Positions 1 through 11,292 of a stretch of DNA of 64,000 nucleotides are shown here, in pieces. Origin of the DNA: Ignelater luminosus (taxonomy: Eukaryota > Arthropoda > Insecta > Coleoptera > Elateridae); the NCBI GenBank assembly GCA_011009095.1, contig VTPC01090572.1, positions 131,935 to 195,934 of the forward strand, in the 5' to 3' direction. The translations under genes and the position numbers were made by a program. The notes beneath the pieces were generated by a model. It saw nothing but the letters and a program-made list of their open reading frames with translations, searched no databases and was not told where the DNA came from. Each line of letters starts with the position of its first letter. Positions within the stretch are counted from its first letter, which is position 1.

Positions 1-44
1 GTCATAAACTCATAACTTTAAAACTTTTGTATTATTGCGTTTTA

Positions 45-350
45 ATAAAAACGTTTATTTATTTTTTATATTTATTTTTACTTAGTTTAGTACAATTTAT
101 TTCCAGTATTTATTTACACTAAATTATTTATTTAATTATGTACAGAAGAATTTATTTATCACTAATTACATTTATTTCGTTCGTAACTACACGCGGTTAT
201 TTACTGCAAAACCAACTGGCTCTATTCATACTACCGCTTATATACGTTTCCCGGTTCCTCTCGATAAGCCTAGAAGGTGCGCGCCTTCTCTCGCACATTC
301 AACGGTCGGACTGTTCCAGACTTCTCTAGTATATTCGAGGAACGGCTCGT
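45..350 (-). repeat. LTR-like repeat, copy 1
   Basis: On the minus strand this reads like a retrotransposon LTR: it starts TGTGACGAG near 350, has a TATA-like GTATATAAGC, and then several AATAAA motifs. It aligns with 33303-33652 over most of its length, sharing for example the plus-strand string TATGTACAGAAGAATTTATT. The flanks may carry an ATAC duplication, but the inner end is not clear. No internal retrotransposon genes lie beside it, so it is best read as a solo LTR. Confidence 0.55.
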
Positions 351-1911
351 CACAGTATACATTTTTTCAAAAAACAACTTATTTATAAATTAGTTTATTA
401 TAAATATTTTAAATAAAAAAAGACAATTTTTGTCCGATTTGTTGAAAAGATAAACATTTTTAAATTATGCAAGTTTAAGCATTTCTTGGTAAGTAGAGGG
501 TGTTATGTCATGAATTTAATTTTGGTAAAAAAGTACCAACCTCCCCACTATTTTGTCAGTTGTTATTGTTAATAACAAATGGGTGGCAGTGGTTTTTTGA
601 CTGCTGAAAAAATAATATAAGAATTGAAGTTGTTAGCCCAAAAAGAAAAAGTGTGTTCTTTATTTATAGCTTTAAACCCTTTTTTCTATTAAATAATGGG
701 TGTGGAAATACTTATAACTAAAATTTGTATAAGTTTGCGACAGAAGTGTATGTCAATTTCTTTCATTATTTTTCAAGGGAAAGAACGCTTTTACGTTTAC
801 ATTTTAAATTTACAGTCTCTGACAAAAATAATGAACACTTGACTACTGATGTTCGAGCTATTTTACGTTTACACGAGAATTTATTTTTGGACCGAACTGT
901 ACCGGAGATACTACCTTACTGAAGGTGCTAAGCTAAGCATTTTATTGGGACTCTTTTCAATTTTGAATCTAATAAGTTTCTTTGTTTGCGCGGCATAATT
1001 TTAATTTCAAACGTGAGTTGACAGCCTCAGTATTACCATCATGATACAAGTTACAGTGTTATAGGGGAATATTGTATTAATCAACATACTAATCCAATAG
1101 CAGATTAGTAATTGACCTGATACTTTTTGTGATACCTCGAGCAAATTATTCAGTTTAATTTGCTACCAAAATCTCAGTTCCATCTACTGTATTTAACTTG
1201 AGAACAATTTCAAAGAAAAATTCGATATTCTTTTGTTTTTTTTGAACTAGAAGAATTTTTGCAAATTCGAAAAATAAATCATAATTTCTTTCGCTCATCT
1301 AATTGAGATTAATTTCAATATATGACCTAAATCATTAATAACCAAAACAAATTTAAAAAATACTTAAATTTAGAATTTTTGTTTATACTTGGAAAATACG
1401 CAAATTCTAACAAACACAAATAAACAGATTTAATTGCTTTATTTTCAGAGTACAAGGGTCAACGTAGTAGTATTTTCTTCATTACAAACTAATTTGCTAG
1501 CGTAGTACGTTGTTTGTAAATATACACACAAAGTGTATGAATGGACATAAAACGTGACTATTTGAACCCATTAGAACCCTCTTAATAGTGTTGTGCAAAT
1601 AATTATTTTGTTACTAATTAGTCGAGTATAAACCATGGAGAAGAACACACACAGCATATTTGTAAAACACACACACATACAATAATTGATAACACGGTCT
1701 GAACTTTTGTTTATACAGTTCATTACATCGATATAAATTACTTGATAAATTCCTAACTTCGCTTCACTACTTTCATAATATAAACTTTTTTCGTGCTGCT
1801 GCTGGTGGTGTGTTATTTTTTACGTATATTACATTTATCGTCAAGTTTTGGTAATTTTTACCGAATTTGTTGTTTTTATCAGACTAGAATACTTGAAACT
1901 AAAAGAAGATA
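351..1911. other. AT-rich upstream region of the 1912 exon
   Basis: No coding exon, RNA gene or repeat with clear ends was found. The last 150 bases before 1912 should include the 5' UTR and promoter of the gene that starts there, with a CTGCTGCTGGTGGTG stretch near 1797. No core promoter motif is convincing. Confidence 0.3.
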
Positions 1912-2050
1912 ATGGAAGGAAACGAGAACATGAATCCTCCTGCAACCATTTTTAATATTAGTGACGAAATCAAGTCACTATACAATGATTCATATTTAGC
2001 CTTCTGGAATCCGAAAGATCCTGGGATGAGATACTTTAATGTAAATCCGG
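1912..2050 (+). CDS. Common first coding exon of a gene with alternative two-helix terminal exons
   Basis: The exon starts with ATG at 1912 and encodes 46 residues beginning MEGNENMNPP. It is polar and rich in Asn and aromatic residues, including a Y-N-D-S-Y-L-A-F-W-N-P stretch. There is no signal peptide and no hydrophobic helix. It ends CCG G followed by the donor GTATGT, in phase 1. Four downstream exons at 13321, 26801, 33116 and 33907 all begin after an AG acceptor with AT or AC, so each completes the codon as GAT or GAC (Asp). Spliced products would be 115, 115, 118 and 110 aa. I do not recognise the family. The predicted role, a small membrane protein whose N-terminus faces one side and whose tail is chosen by splicing, is inference. 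No second copy of this first exon was seen in the window. Confidence 0.6.
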
Positions 2051-2943
2051 GTATGTTAAAATTTAAGTTTGATTTTTCATCTAGATTATAAGGAAAAATG
2101 TGCATGGTGGTCTTGGATTTAATAAAAATGTCTTGTATGTATAGAGATAAAACAAAAGAAAGCGCTATTATGATATTTACATTTTGCACGTTATTTATTA
2201 TTAATCATTACATTTTCATTAAATAAATTATTTAAAGCGCTTTCAGTTGATTATGTGAATCCACGAATTTGGGTAAATCAATTTTACTATCTATTATAAG
2301 TCCTAACCTTAAAAAGTGACGTACTGGGTTCTGTGTTGCTTTTTGTTTTCGTTTCACGCGTTAATTAAAAACCCATAACCTACTTTGCATTTTAATCTGT
2401 TTTATCGTTTGTTCAGCTTGAAACAATAATAAGACTAACCCAACACAAGTTATATTACGAAGGGAGGATTTTAGGTACTACATTAAATATTATTTAAAAG
2501 CATAAAATAATGTTCTCGATAACTTTTTGTTTTAAAAAGAGAGTTTATGGAGTACTAGATGTTTTGAAAAACTTAATTTTTAATCATTTCTTTAAACTTA
2601 TGAATTTGCTATTCTTGGTTTTGCAACAAAAAAATGTAAGGCAGAAGTCGTAGATAATAATTATATTTTTAATAAGATAATCGAATCCATTTTTGAATTA
2701 TGACATACACAGCCTCCAAATGGAGGGAGCCTAGTCTTATCAACCACTCCCGCTTCAATTTCTCTCTGAAATGTACAAAACTTCCCCTAGATTTCCCTCA
2801 ATTTGAAAATTACTCTATTAATGTTTTTATATGCTGAATTTTCTTGTCACTTTATACTAACATTGCTACTAAATTTGAAATTCAATCTAAGTACCAAAGA
2901 TAACATCAGAACAAACATGCCCGTCTAAACAACTACCTATTAC

Positions 2944-4715
2944 ACAGGGTGTCTCAGAATTCGCAACTTTTAAAACACCTTTTTGTATTTATATCAAAAC
3001 TTTCATTAACATTTCTATAAATAAGAACTTACCTTAAATTTTGATTAATTGAACACCAAACCGTACTGAACTGAACAAGATATACGTCAAAATATTTATT
3101 GAGTGTACAAATTTGATTTAGTCATCAGGTCTTCATGGGCCATATTGGTTTTATGGTTTTGGAAAATTGCGTGTCTTTGTAGTTAGGAAGCTTTGCATTT
3201 CAGTCTTACATTACACACTTTACAGCGGGCATGATGTTCATTGTCTGTTTCTTCAATTTATTTCTTATATTGTTCTAATTCGAGCTATAAGGTAGAAAAT
3301 TTCTTTTGGTAAGGTTTTTTATCTCCTGCAAGTAATTTATGACGCAAACAGATTTTTTTCTTGGGAGTTATGCAGCACTCTTCAAAGCACGGACCTAAAT
3401 TTCCAGGCCCGACAAACTTGAAGCGACTTGAGACAAGCCCGGTAACTTCTTGATCGATCCGAAGGACCTAAACAGCCTGAACGGCCAACAGACCCGAGAA
3501 GCCCGAAAAATCCAAAACCCCAACAGACCTGTATGTATGATTCAACAGGCCCGAGTTGTCAGCCAGGCTCGATAGGTCCAAACGGCTCAGCAAACCCGAA
3601 GACCCGAGAAGTCCGACACTATATAGATAACTGTCAAAGCAGTAGTTAACAAACCCCACTAAGCACTAAAATATTAAAAACTAAAATTAAACCGGTAACC
3701 GCATTAAACGAACTTAAAATACCCTAAGCACTTAAGATTTGGATGTGTGTTGGACTTGGATGATTAACACACATTTCGTTTGCGCAAGAAACTAAATACG
3801 TTCTAAGCAAGTGAATGAAGTTAATTGAAGGACGCGTTATACAGTTGGCATTATTCTCAGGTGTGTTACGCTATTTGCTTAATGAAAATAAAACGTGAAG
3901 TAAAAGTGTAATCTAGTAAGATACTGAGAAAATTCCTTAATGATTGCATAAAACTTAAAAGAATTCCTTTCTCCCCTACTACAGACCATTTAGTAGGTCC
4001 TTCAGGTTGGCAGCATTGGGGGAGCCACAGGGTACTGAGGGCACAGACCCACAATTGCTGGGGGCCCAGAAGCCCATGTATTATCAGTTCATTGCACATT
4101 GATGCATCTAGTTTAGAAGATTATTATTTTTATTCTAGGTTAAATGATAGGGCCCATTGCGGATAGTAGTTGCTCAGCTAATAAAATAATGTTTTCTTGT
4201 TCAAATGGAAACTATAGTTAAATGTGGTCTCATAAAAAAAGATGTTTTTTTTAACTTTACAGTGATGTAAAACTCGGTAGGGTTATGTTAAAAAATGAAA
4301 AAGTTGTGGTCATTTTTTTCTTTTAATTTTGAATTTAAAGTAGATAGCCATGGAAACATTTGTTAATGTTAATGTTAATGACGTTCATAAATAACATCAC
4401 ACTGACATTTTCTTTGCGACAAATTTAATTTCCTTGAAATTGACTTTAAGTACAAACCGAAGTGTGTTTCGTGAGATAATCGCAAAATTTCGGTTTTTTG
4501 CGTTTACAGCGCCATCTGTTACAATTTGAAGAAAATGTTTCAAATAAATCTACGTATTTTGCGGCTTTTCCCCTATAAGGGGGGTCGGGGGTTTTCAATT
4601 TTTACACAATCGGAAAGAGGACGTCAGAATTAGTAACGGAACCATTCGTTGCATCAAAAAATCTCGAACCCCTTAATTTTAATAGGGGTGGAGGGGTGGT
4701 CTGAGACACCCTCCT
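2944..4715. repeat. Possible inverted-repeat element broken by a second repeat
   Basis: ACAGGGTGTCTCAGA at 2945 faces TCTGAGACACCC near 4700, as expected of a Tc1-type MITE terminus. Between them lies the separate dispersed repeat at 3052-3860, which may have inserted here. The two inverted ends match over only about 12 bases, so pairing them is tentative. Confidence 0.25.
3052..3860. repeat. Minisatellite-bearing dispersed element, copy A
   Basis: The left arm (3052-3370) and right arm (3610-3860) align with 23645-23940 and 25120-25374. Shared strings include AACACACA-type right-arm sequence and ACGCGTTATACAGTTG at the right end. The middle (about 3410-3625) is a degenerate GC-richer tandem array of units like GACCCGAGAAGTCCGA. 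Two arms around a variable minisatellite recall non-autonomous Helitron-like elements, but no diagnostic Helitron terminus was proved. Short open frames here come from the array. Confidence 0.5.
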
Positions 4716-5339
4716 TACTTTTTCGTTTATGCATACCTCGCAAAACGATTACAAAAAATACTTTTTTGTCAACCTACTTCTAAAGTAGTTCTTTATGTAA
4801 CCGTTTACTAAAATAGTTATTTAGAGACTGCTAATATTTTACGGACTAATTCTATTTTGTTTCTAAGCAACACATAGCAACTATAACAGACAATGCAAAT
4901 ATATGCAGAATTATAAATTTTAAATATTCTATTAAATTCGTAAGTCAGTTTTACCAATTTTATTTTTGCGGGCACATCGGTGGCAGTAAACTCGACTCGT
5001 TCCTCGCCTTGTCCGCTAGCAGGGCTATAACTAAGGGTAGGCAGAGTAGGCACCCTCCTAGGGGCGCAAGAGGCAAAGAGCGCCATAAGAGTGCAGGGAA
5101 AAATGTAATTTCTTCATACTAAAAGAAACGGAACTAAACAAAGGACAATCATAAAAATAATTCGTCAAATTAAAACTACCTGTTCTCTGAAATTCTTGTA
5201 GATTTTTAAACAACAAATGAACAGTAGCAGTACGAATTGAATTTTTATTGAATTTATGATTGACACAGGGACACTAACTTTTAATAACCAACAAATGTTT
5301 AGAATTCTCGAATTTTAAGAAAAATAATAAAAGAGTTTA

Positions 5340-5995
5340 AAGGGTAAGTTGGAAAAGAGATAAAGACTTTCTCGAACTTTTGGTTACAAAAAGGCCTGTA
5401 CTTGAAGATCATTTAGAATGCTATCCTATAACGAAGAACAAACAGTTTTCTAAAAGATTTTTCTACAGAATCTTACCAAATGAAGATAGTGTTCACACTA
5501 ATTGGATTTTTTACTGTGTAGAATACGATGTAGTTTATTGTTTTCCTTGTTTGTTGTTCTGACTAGGCAGTACCCAGTTCTCTATGCCGTAAATGGATTT
5601 AGCGACTGGCGTAACATTGGCGCCAGAATACAATCACACAAGAATTCTTTTTCCCATAAAAAATTCATTAAAGACTTTCAAGTGAATATCGACCAAAATC
5701 ACTTTGTTACTGAAGAAATCCAAAAGAATGACTATTCTGAAACGGAAAAGTGGAAACATACTTTAAAATGTATTTTGGATGCAATTTTGTTTGGCATAAA
5801 AAACAATGAGGCGTTGCAAGAATCCGTTGAAAAAATTGGACACATAGATTCTGGAAAACTTTTACAGACAACAGAGCTGTTAAGCCATTATGACCCCATC
5901 ATTAAACATCACATGGACTCGGAAAACAAATCAGCAAAACACTTCTTACCACAAATTCAAAACGAACCTATTGCCAAATACCATGTGTACTAAAA
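5340..5995 (+). pseudogene. hAT-type transposase N-terminal relic (TTF zinc finger / DUF4371 type)
   Basis: Two overlapping frames together encode the start of a hAT transposase of the ZMYM6-like/DUF4371 group. The first (to about 5562) reads R-P-V-L-E-D-H-L-E-C and ends Y-C-F-P-C-L-L-F, the TTF-type zinc finger pattern. The second (about 5595-5990) reads D-W-R-N-I-G-A-R-I followed by H-K-N-S-F-S-H and a helical stretch ending H-F-L-P-Q-I-Q-N-E. A stop and frameshift separate the frames near 5561, and the frame is lost after 5993. It is a dead remnant. The better-preserved middle and C-terminal parts at 8830-9917 may belong to the same or another copy. Confidence 0.65.
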
Positions 5996-6065
5996 CGATT
6001 GAGGACAGCTTGGAAATTTCCGCCACGGAAATATATTTAAAGATTGGCAGCACGTATCAATGATC

Positions 6066-6880
6066 TATACGGGGTCGCTAAAAAGTATGGAAACACGCTA
6101 CCCCGCAGAAACGGTAAGAGATAGACAAATGAAATTTGGAGAGCTTAAAGTAGGTGTTTTTGCCATGTTTTGCGAAGATAATTAAAAACAAGTTTTCAAT
6201 TCTTTTTTTGTACGGCCGCCATATTGAATTTTTTTAAATGCAACGCCCTGTATATGACCCCATATTTGGATAGGGATTTCCAAGACAAGTTCAATAATAT
6301 AAGGGTTGCAATACTTATCTCGAAAGGTTTTGGAGATAATCGCTATTCTTTTGTTAAGGATTTTACTATTAATTTTCATCAAAATCGAGTTACCCGTGAA
6401 ACAGTAAAGGCAATGGAACTAAAAAAAATGATGTGCGATTATTTCATAAGTAATTAAATTTAAAAAAAACCGTAAAAATTTTGCCCCTAGCCTACTTATT
6501 TAAAATAATAGATCGATGCTAGAGCAAACTAAAAAGGTGGAATAAGACCAAATAGTGACGAACTGATAATAACAAAAACGCAATCCTTGACAAAAGAATA
6601 GCGATTATCTCCAAAACCTTTTAAGATAAGTATAGCAATCCTTATATTATTGAATTCGCCTTTAAAATCCCTATCGAGATATGGGGTTATATACAGGGTG
6701 GTCCATTTAAAGAAATTCAAGATGGTGGCCGTACGAACAAACAATTGAAGATTTGATCTTAACTCTTTTCGCAAAACATGGCAAACAATGCCTACTTTAA
6801 GATCTCCAAATTGCATTTGTCTATCTCTTACCTTCTCTGCGAGGGTTACGTGTTTCCATACTTTTTAGCGACCCTGTATA
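6066..6880. mobile_element. Long-inverted-repeat (Tc1/mariner-type) MITE, copy 1
   Basis: The left end TATACGGGGTCGCTAAAAAG and right end CTTTTTAGCGACCCTGTATA are inverted. Similarity between the arms runs inward for about 330 bases: the words GGTTTTGGAGATAATCGCTA and GATAGACAAATG occur in both. The ends suggest a TA target site. The arms give recurring 60-95 aa open frames on both strands, which are shadows of the repeat and not genes. The element lies just after the hAT N-terminal relic. Confidence 0.7.
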
Positions 6881-7402
6881 CTATCTGGATAGGTTCCGTT
6901 CACAGTGTTTCTGGGTCGTAACAGGCCATGCTTTATTTTGTTAGATTGGAAGTGTTTTCTTTTTTTTTTAATTGTCGTACCTGCGGCTGCATTCGACGCT
7001 GTTGCACGATCAAAAATTTTGCATAATCATTTAGTACCAATTAGTTTTGTTTTGTTAAACAGAAATCAAGTTTTCCTTATACTTTCAGAGTTACAAAAAA
7101 AAAGACAACAGCGTGAGGTTAAACTGTCATAAAATCATAACCTTAAAGCACATTAAGCGTCAATAAGATTTTGCAAGCCGAGTTCATAGATAAACAGCCC
7201 AGTTTACAATACTCAAACTGTCATTCTTCCACAGCCATATACGACCCAGAAACATCGCGAACGTTGTATACCAACTATTCGTTGCAAGGCAGATTGAAGC
7301 CGCTTTGTTGTATGTGCAACCCGCGCTTCTTATTTTTGTCTCACCCTTACACGTGAAATTGAATGGGTACGGCTACGCAGATTATGGAATTATTTGTTTA
7401 AA

Positions 7403-7725
7403 ATGGTTATACATTGTGTTGCTTACGGCTGTAAAAGCATTCAGCAGCCAGATAACAATATTGCATTTCATAGGAGAGTTTATTTTACTATAAATTAATT
7501 TCTATATTTTAAAATATGATTTTTATTTTTTCAAACCTCCAGATATCTTAAACTTCGTAGAGAAAATTGGAAGCCAATTAACTTTAGCAAATTATGCAAT
7601 TTGCACTTTACTAACGTAATAAAAATGTATTACATTGAAAATCTCAGAATATTCTATACACTTGACAATAATAGTACAATTATACTCTTTAAGAGTCTGT
7701 TAAAAGTTGGGAATAAAAGTAAAAA
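7403..7725 (+). pseudogene. THAP zinc-finger remnant in two pieces
   Basis: Piece one starts at ATG 7403 and reads M-V-I-H-C-V-A-Y-G-C-K-S, ending I-A-F-H-R: the C-x4-C and FHR landmarks of a THAP domain. Piece two begins just after an AG at 7542 and reads L-R-R-E-N-W-K-P-I-N-F-S-K-L-C-N-L-H-F, with the C-x2-H pair and the N-W-x-P core. THAP domains are DNA-binding and occur in host regulators and P-element-type transposases. The only nearby GT (7478) does not keep the frame into piece two, which would hit a stop. This suggests decay, or a junction I cannot define. No downstream transposase domain follows. Confidence 0.5.
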
Positions 7726-8149
7726 TCTTTTCTAGTTTTCTTTTATCTTTGCCCTTCCCTTATGTTAATTTTAAAACAATTTAACAAAAAATATATTATC
7801 TAGTATTATAAAATAAAACTTGAATTTTTAAACTACTAAAAGAAAATTAGTGTTAATTGTATGGAGAAAAGCTTGTCTAATTGCATATCTTCAAATTTGT
7901 ATTGATCTATATTTTTTTTAATCAAAATGGAGAATGAAAATTTAAATTTTATTTTTTTATACCCGTCAAGTATAAATATACGAGAGTTGCCTTTTATGAA
8001 GTGAGATTTATCGAAAGGGGGCGTATCAGTCAAACTTTTATAGTGCCATTTGACAGATCACATATTTGTTAGGTTATATTGTTTGTTTCAACACAATACG
8101 ATAATCGATTCGAGTCCTGTCAAAGTTTGAAGTGACCAAATCTGAAAAG

Positions 8150-8650
8150 AAATGGAATTGACCCAAGAAAATTATCGGAGATGAAGCACCATCAAAAGCA
8201 GCAGGGTATCGCTGGTATGCAGAGTTTCAGCGCGGACGTATTAGTCTTGGTAAGCAATATGGCGGAGGTCCATCAAACACAGCAGTCATTCCAGAAAATA
8301 TTGATGTCGTGCGTAAGCTAATCATGGAAGAGAGACATGTTACATATCGAGAGATTCAGAGAACATTAGGCATCTCAGGGACTGCAGTACAAAAGATCTT
8401 GCACCAAGAGTTGGGTGTCAGAAAGCTGATTTCCCGATGGATCCCTCATCTTCTCACTAACGAACAAAAAGCAGCTCGTGTCAATTGGTGCCGTAGAACT
8501 TTGCGACGATTTAACGGAGGTGCTTCAAATCACGTATATGATATCGTAAGTGACATCGAAAAGTGTATTACAGATTTGCGCATAACATATCCGAGGGGCT
8601 TAGATCCCGTAGAGTTTCTGCAAAAAGCTGCAAGTTTCAGATTCTAGGCC
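8150..8650 (+). pseudogene. mariner-family transposase relic (N-terminal half)
   Basis: From about 8160 the frame reads G-D-E-A-P-S-K-A-A-G-Y-R-W-Y-A-E-F-Q-R-G, then a helix-turn-helix with V-T-Y-R-E-I-Q-R-T-L-G-I-S, then W-I-P-H-L-L-T-N-E-Q-K-A-A-R. This is the DNA-binding half of a mariner (DD34D-type) transposase of the W-I-P-H-x-L-T group. The match stops after Y-D-I-V at about 8550, just before the first catalytic Asp, and continues as unrelated sequence to a stop at 8645. The N-terminal methionine region carries a stop. No terminal repeats were identified. It is truncated and inactive. Confidence 0.75.
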
Positions 8651-8829
8651 CAGAATCTTTTTAAGTTTCAAAGCCAATCTCCCTTTGAAATATTTCAAAA
8701 TGTGAATAAATTTGATTTACTTGTTGAGTACAGGGCCGTAGCTGACGAGCGGACAGTGCGTGTCTAACACGCGGGCGCCACTTCTAAGGGGCGCAAATTT
8801 AATGAAATCGCATTCATAATTTTTCCAGG

Positions 8830-9917
8830 CTTTTTTTCTGCTTCTCTACGTCGATGGACCGTTTTCAAATCTAACGAAACCAACCTAAATTTGCAGCCTT
8901 TATCAGAAACACGCTGGGAAAGTAGAATAAAACCGATCAATCCCTTGTATCATCAAATAGGTGAAGTTTATGATAGCCTGGAACAGATCGCTAATGATGG
9001 AAACAGGGATGCAAATACTAAACATATGGCCCAGTGTTGAGCAGTTACAATTAAATCGTTTAAATTCACATGCTCTTTAACCATTTGACAAAAGTCAATG
9101 TTGTAAGTAAACTACTTCAGAATTCTCAGGATAATATCCACGAGTCAGTAACCGCACTAAAAGAAACTTAAATTCTTATATTACTCAACAGAGAAACGAT
9201 GAAAGTTTTGAAAATTTTGTCAAAAAAACAAGAGAATTAGGCAAAGAACTGGAAGTGGAATGCGAATTCCAAAAATCAATTTGGTGTGCAGTAGAAAGAA
9301 AAAATGTTTTTTTTTAAAAACGAAGCATCTGATGAATCCAGCACCCTAGATCAAAAACAGTGTTTTAAAGTTAATTTTTAGTTTCAAATTTTGAATTCAG
9401 TAAACACATCAATACAAGAAAGATTTCAACTTTAGGAAAATCATGAAGATACGTTTGGTTTCTTGTATAAAATGCAGTGTATTAGTGATGAAGGATTGCG
9501 AAAATGTGCTGATCTCAATCTGAGATTTAGTGATAAAGAGAGAAACGAAAAAGATGTAAACGGCATTGAGTTATATCGTACGACGAAATCGTTACTTTAA
9601 AGAAACATTGTACTGGTTGCAACCAAAATCCTAAAGATGTTTTAGAGTATTAAATAACACAACAAAATATTAATTCGGTGTTTCCGAATCTTACAATAGC
9701 TCTCAAGATTCTTCTATGCCTTTCAGTATCTGTAGCCGCAGCAGAAAGATCATTTTCAAAATTGAAATTTATTAAGAATTATTTAAGAAGTACAATGCAT
9801 CAAGACTTGTCGAGTCTTGCACTTTTATCTGTTGAAAGTGATCTTTCTGAGAATTTAAATGTGGAAGAGATAGTCGATCAGTTTGCTGATGCAAAAGTGA
9901 GGCGAGTACCTTTGTAA
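8830..9917 (+). pseudogene. hAT-type transposase relic, middle and C-terminal parts
   Basis: Near 8890-9030 the frame reads L-S-E-T-R-W-E-S-R-I and then Y-H-Q-I-G-E-V-Y-D, the signature middle of ZMYM6-like hAT transposases. After a heavily broken stretch, 9678-9917 encodes an intact C-terminal dimerisation domain: L-S-V-S-V-A-A-A-E-R-S-F-S-K-L-K, then L-S-S-L-A-L-L-S-V-E. Stops and frameshifts between about 9040 and 9660 show it is dead. It directly follows the mariner relic. Confidence 0.7.
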
Positions 9918-10429
9918 AAGATTTTACTAGTAAATAACTCTCATGTAAAATCTATGTTATTTATTGGAATACCTAATTATTTACTCTTTAATTCTTAAAT
10001 TTAAAGCGTTCTTTTACTTTTTCAAAGAAGGTAGTAAAAGAACAGTAAGTATTTACATTATACAGGTGTAGAATTGGTTCATCAATCATACGAATTTAAC
10101 AGTGAATATTTAACGTAGTAACTAAAATGCCCAATTATTTGCTTTCCTAATTATTTTAAAGCGAAAGGGTAAATTGGGTTTTTGTAGACAAAAGAAAACT
10201 TAGTGCACCTGTACAAATGTACATGTTATTTGTGTTATTTTCATTTTTTCGAAACCCGGGAAAAATTAAAACAGTAATTTCTGCAAACTCTTTATGATGC
10301 GTAAAGCAATTCTACACCATGTATACTAAAGTTTCGCAAATATCTCCGATTAAATATTTTGCAAAAAGAAGCGAATACATGGGGGCCGGAGGGCACCAAA
10401 ATATGTTTCATCACGCAGGCCATACAACC

Positions 10430-10650
10430 CTCAGCTACGGGCCTGGTTGAGTATCCCAATTTTTCTAAAGCAATATAAATATTTTTAACTAAACCTGTCA
10501 CGAGTGCCTCATGTGAAAGATCGTTTTCCAAATTAAAACTAATTAAAAACTTTTTAAGATCGGCTATGTCTTAAGAAAGGCTGTCTCATACAGCCCTAAT
10601 CTCAATAGAGAGGTCCATCACAGACTCTACAACATTTGAAACATATATTT
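10430..10650 (+). pseudogene. hAT C-terminal dimerisation domain relic
   Basis: The plus-strand frame reads P-V-T-S-A-S-C-E-R-S-F-S-K-L-K-L-I-K-N-F-L-R-S, the hAT family C-terminal block, followed by degraded L-S-H-T-A-L-I-S-I-E. It differs from the copy at 9678 and is a separate insertion. The 79-aa minus-strand frame across it is a shadow. Confidence 0.6.
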
Positions 10651-10654
10651 GAGT

Positions 10655-11290
10655 GTTTACAGCAGAGAAAGCAAGAAAGGTTTATATCTGAAATGATTAT
10701 TTTAACTAATATTCCTAGCTAGTCCGCAAAAATATCACTTTGCGTTCTTGTTAAACAAATATCTATTTAGATATCCTTAATACAATAGAAAATACTTACA
10801 AATTTGGAAATACGACGGGGACTTAATCACTGAATATAAAATCAATTAAAGCACGCTCAGGAATATCAATTAATGCTTCGTAAATTCATTCTAATTGCAA
10901 TACAATTTCTTTTTACCTAATAACAGCCACTTGGTTCACACAAAAAAGATTTAAAAAGACAAACAGAAAAAGCACGCTTTACAAACAACCAAACAAAAAG
11001 GGATAAACAACACACTATAGCATTTGTTTCATGGAATTCTGTCTTTAGCAACAATCAAATTCAATCTAAGTGAATAAGCATTAGTAATGGGATAGAAACT
11101 GTAGATTTCTATTTGAAACTTAATGTTTTTAGACAACGCCGAACACGATTTTGTCGTCAGATTTGCTCTAACAAAATCGCTAATATGCTTTTGTAGAAAT
11201 TCTGGATGTTTCTTGATTGTAACAACCATATAATATAATATTGCAGCTTTTAATAGTTACTATGAAGAAGATAAATGTCCCAAAAATCAA
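10655..11290. other. AT-rich stretch without recognised features
   Basis: No coding similarity and no clear repeat ends. The 66-aa minus-strand frame at 11029-11229 has no recognisable motif and no splice context. Confidence 0.3.
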
Positions 11291-11292
11291 GT

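Noticed and set aside
1899-2189. 96-aa minus-strand frame across the first exon at 1912
   Set aside because: The plus-strand frame has a start, a GT donor and phase-matched partners; the minus-strand frame has no support.
6182-6816. Several 60-95 aa open frames with related sequences on both strands, recurring at 11372-12350
   Set aside because: They fall in the long inverted arms of the MITE family, so their similarity to each other is repeat homology and not gene conservation.
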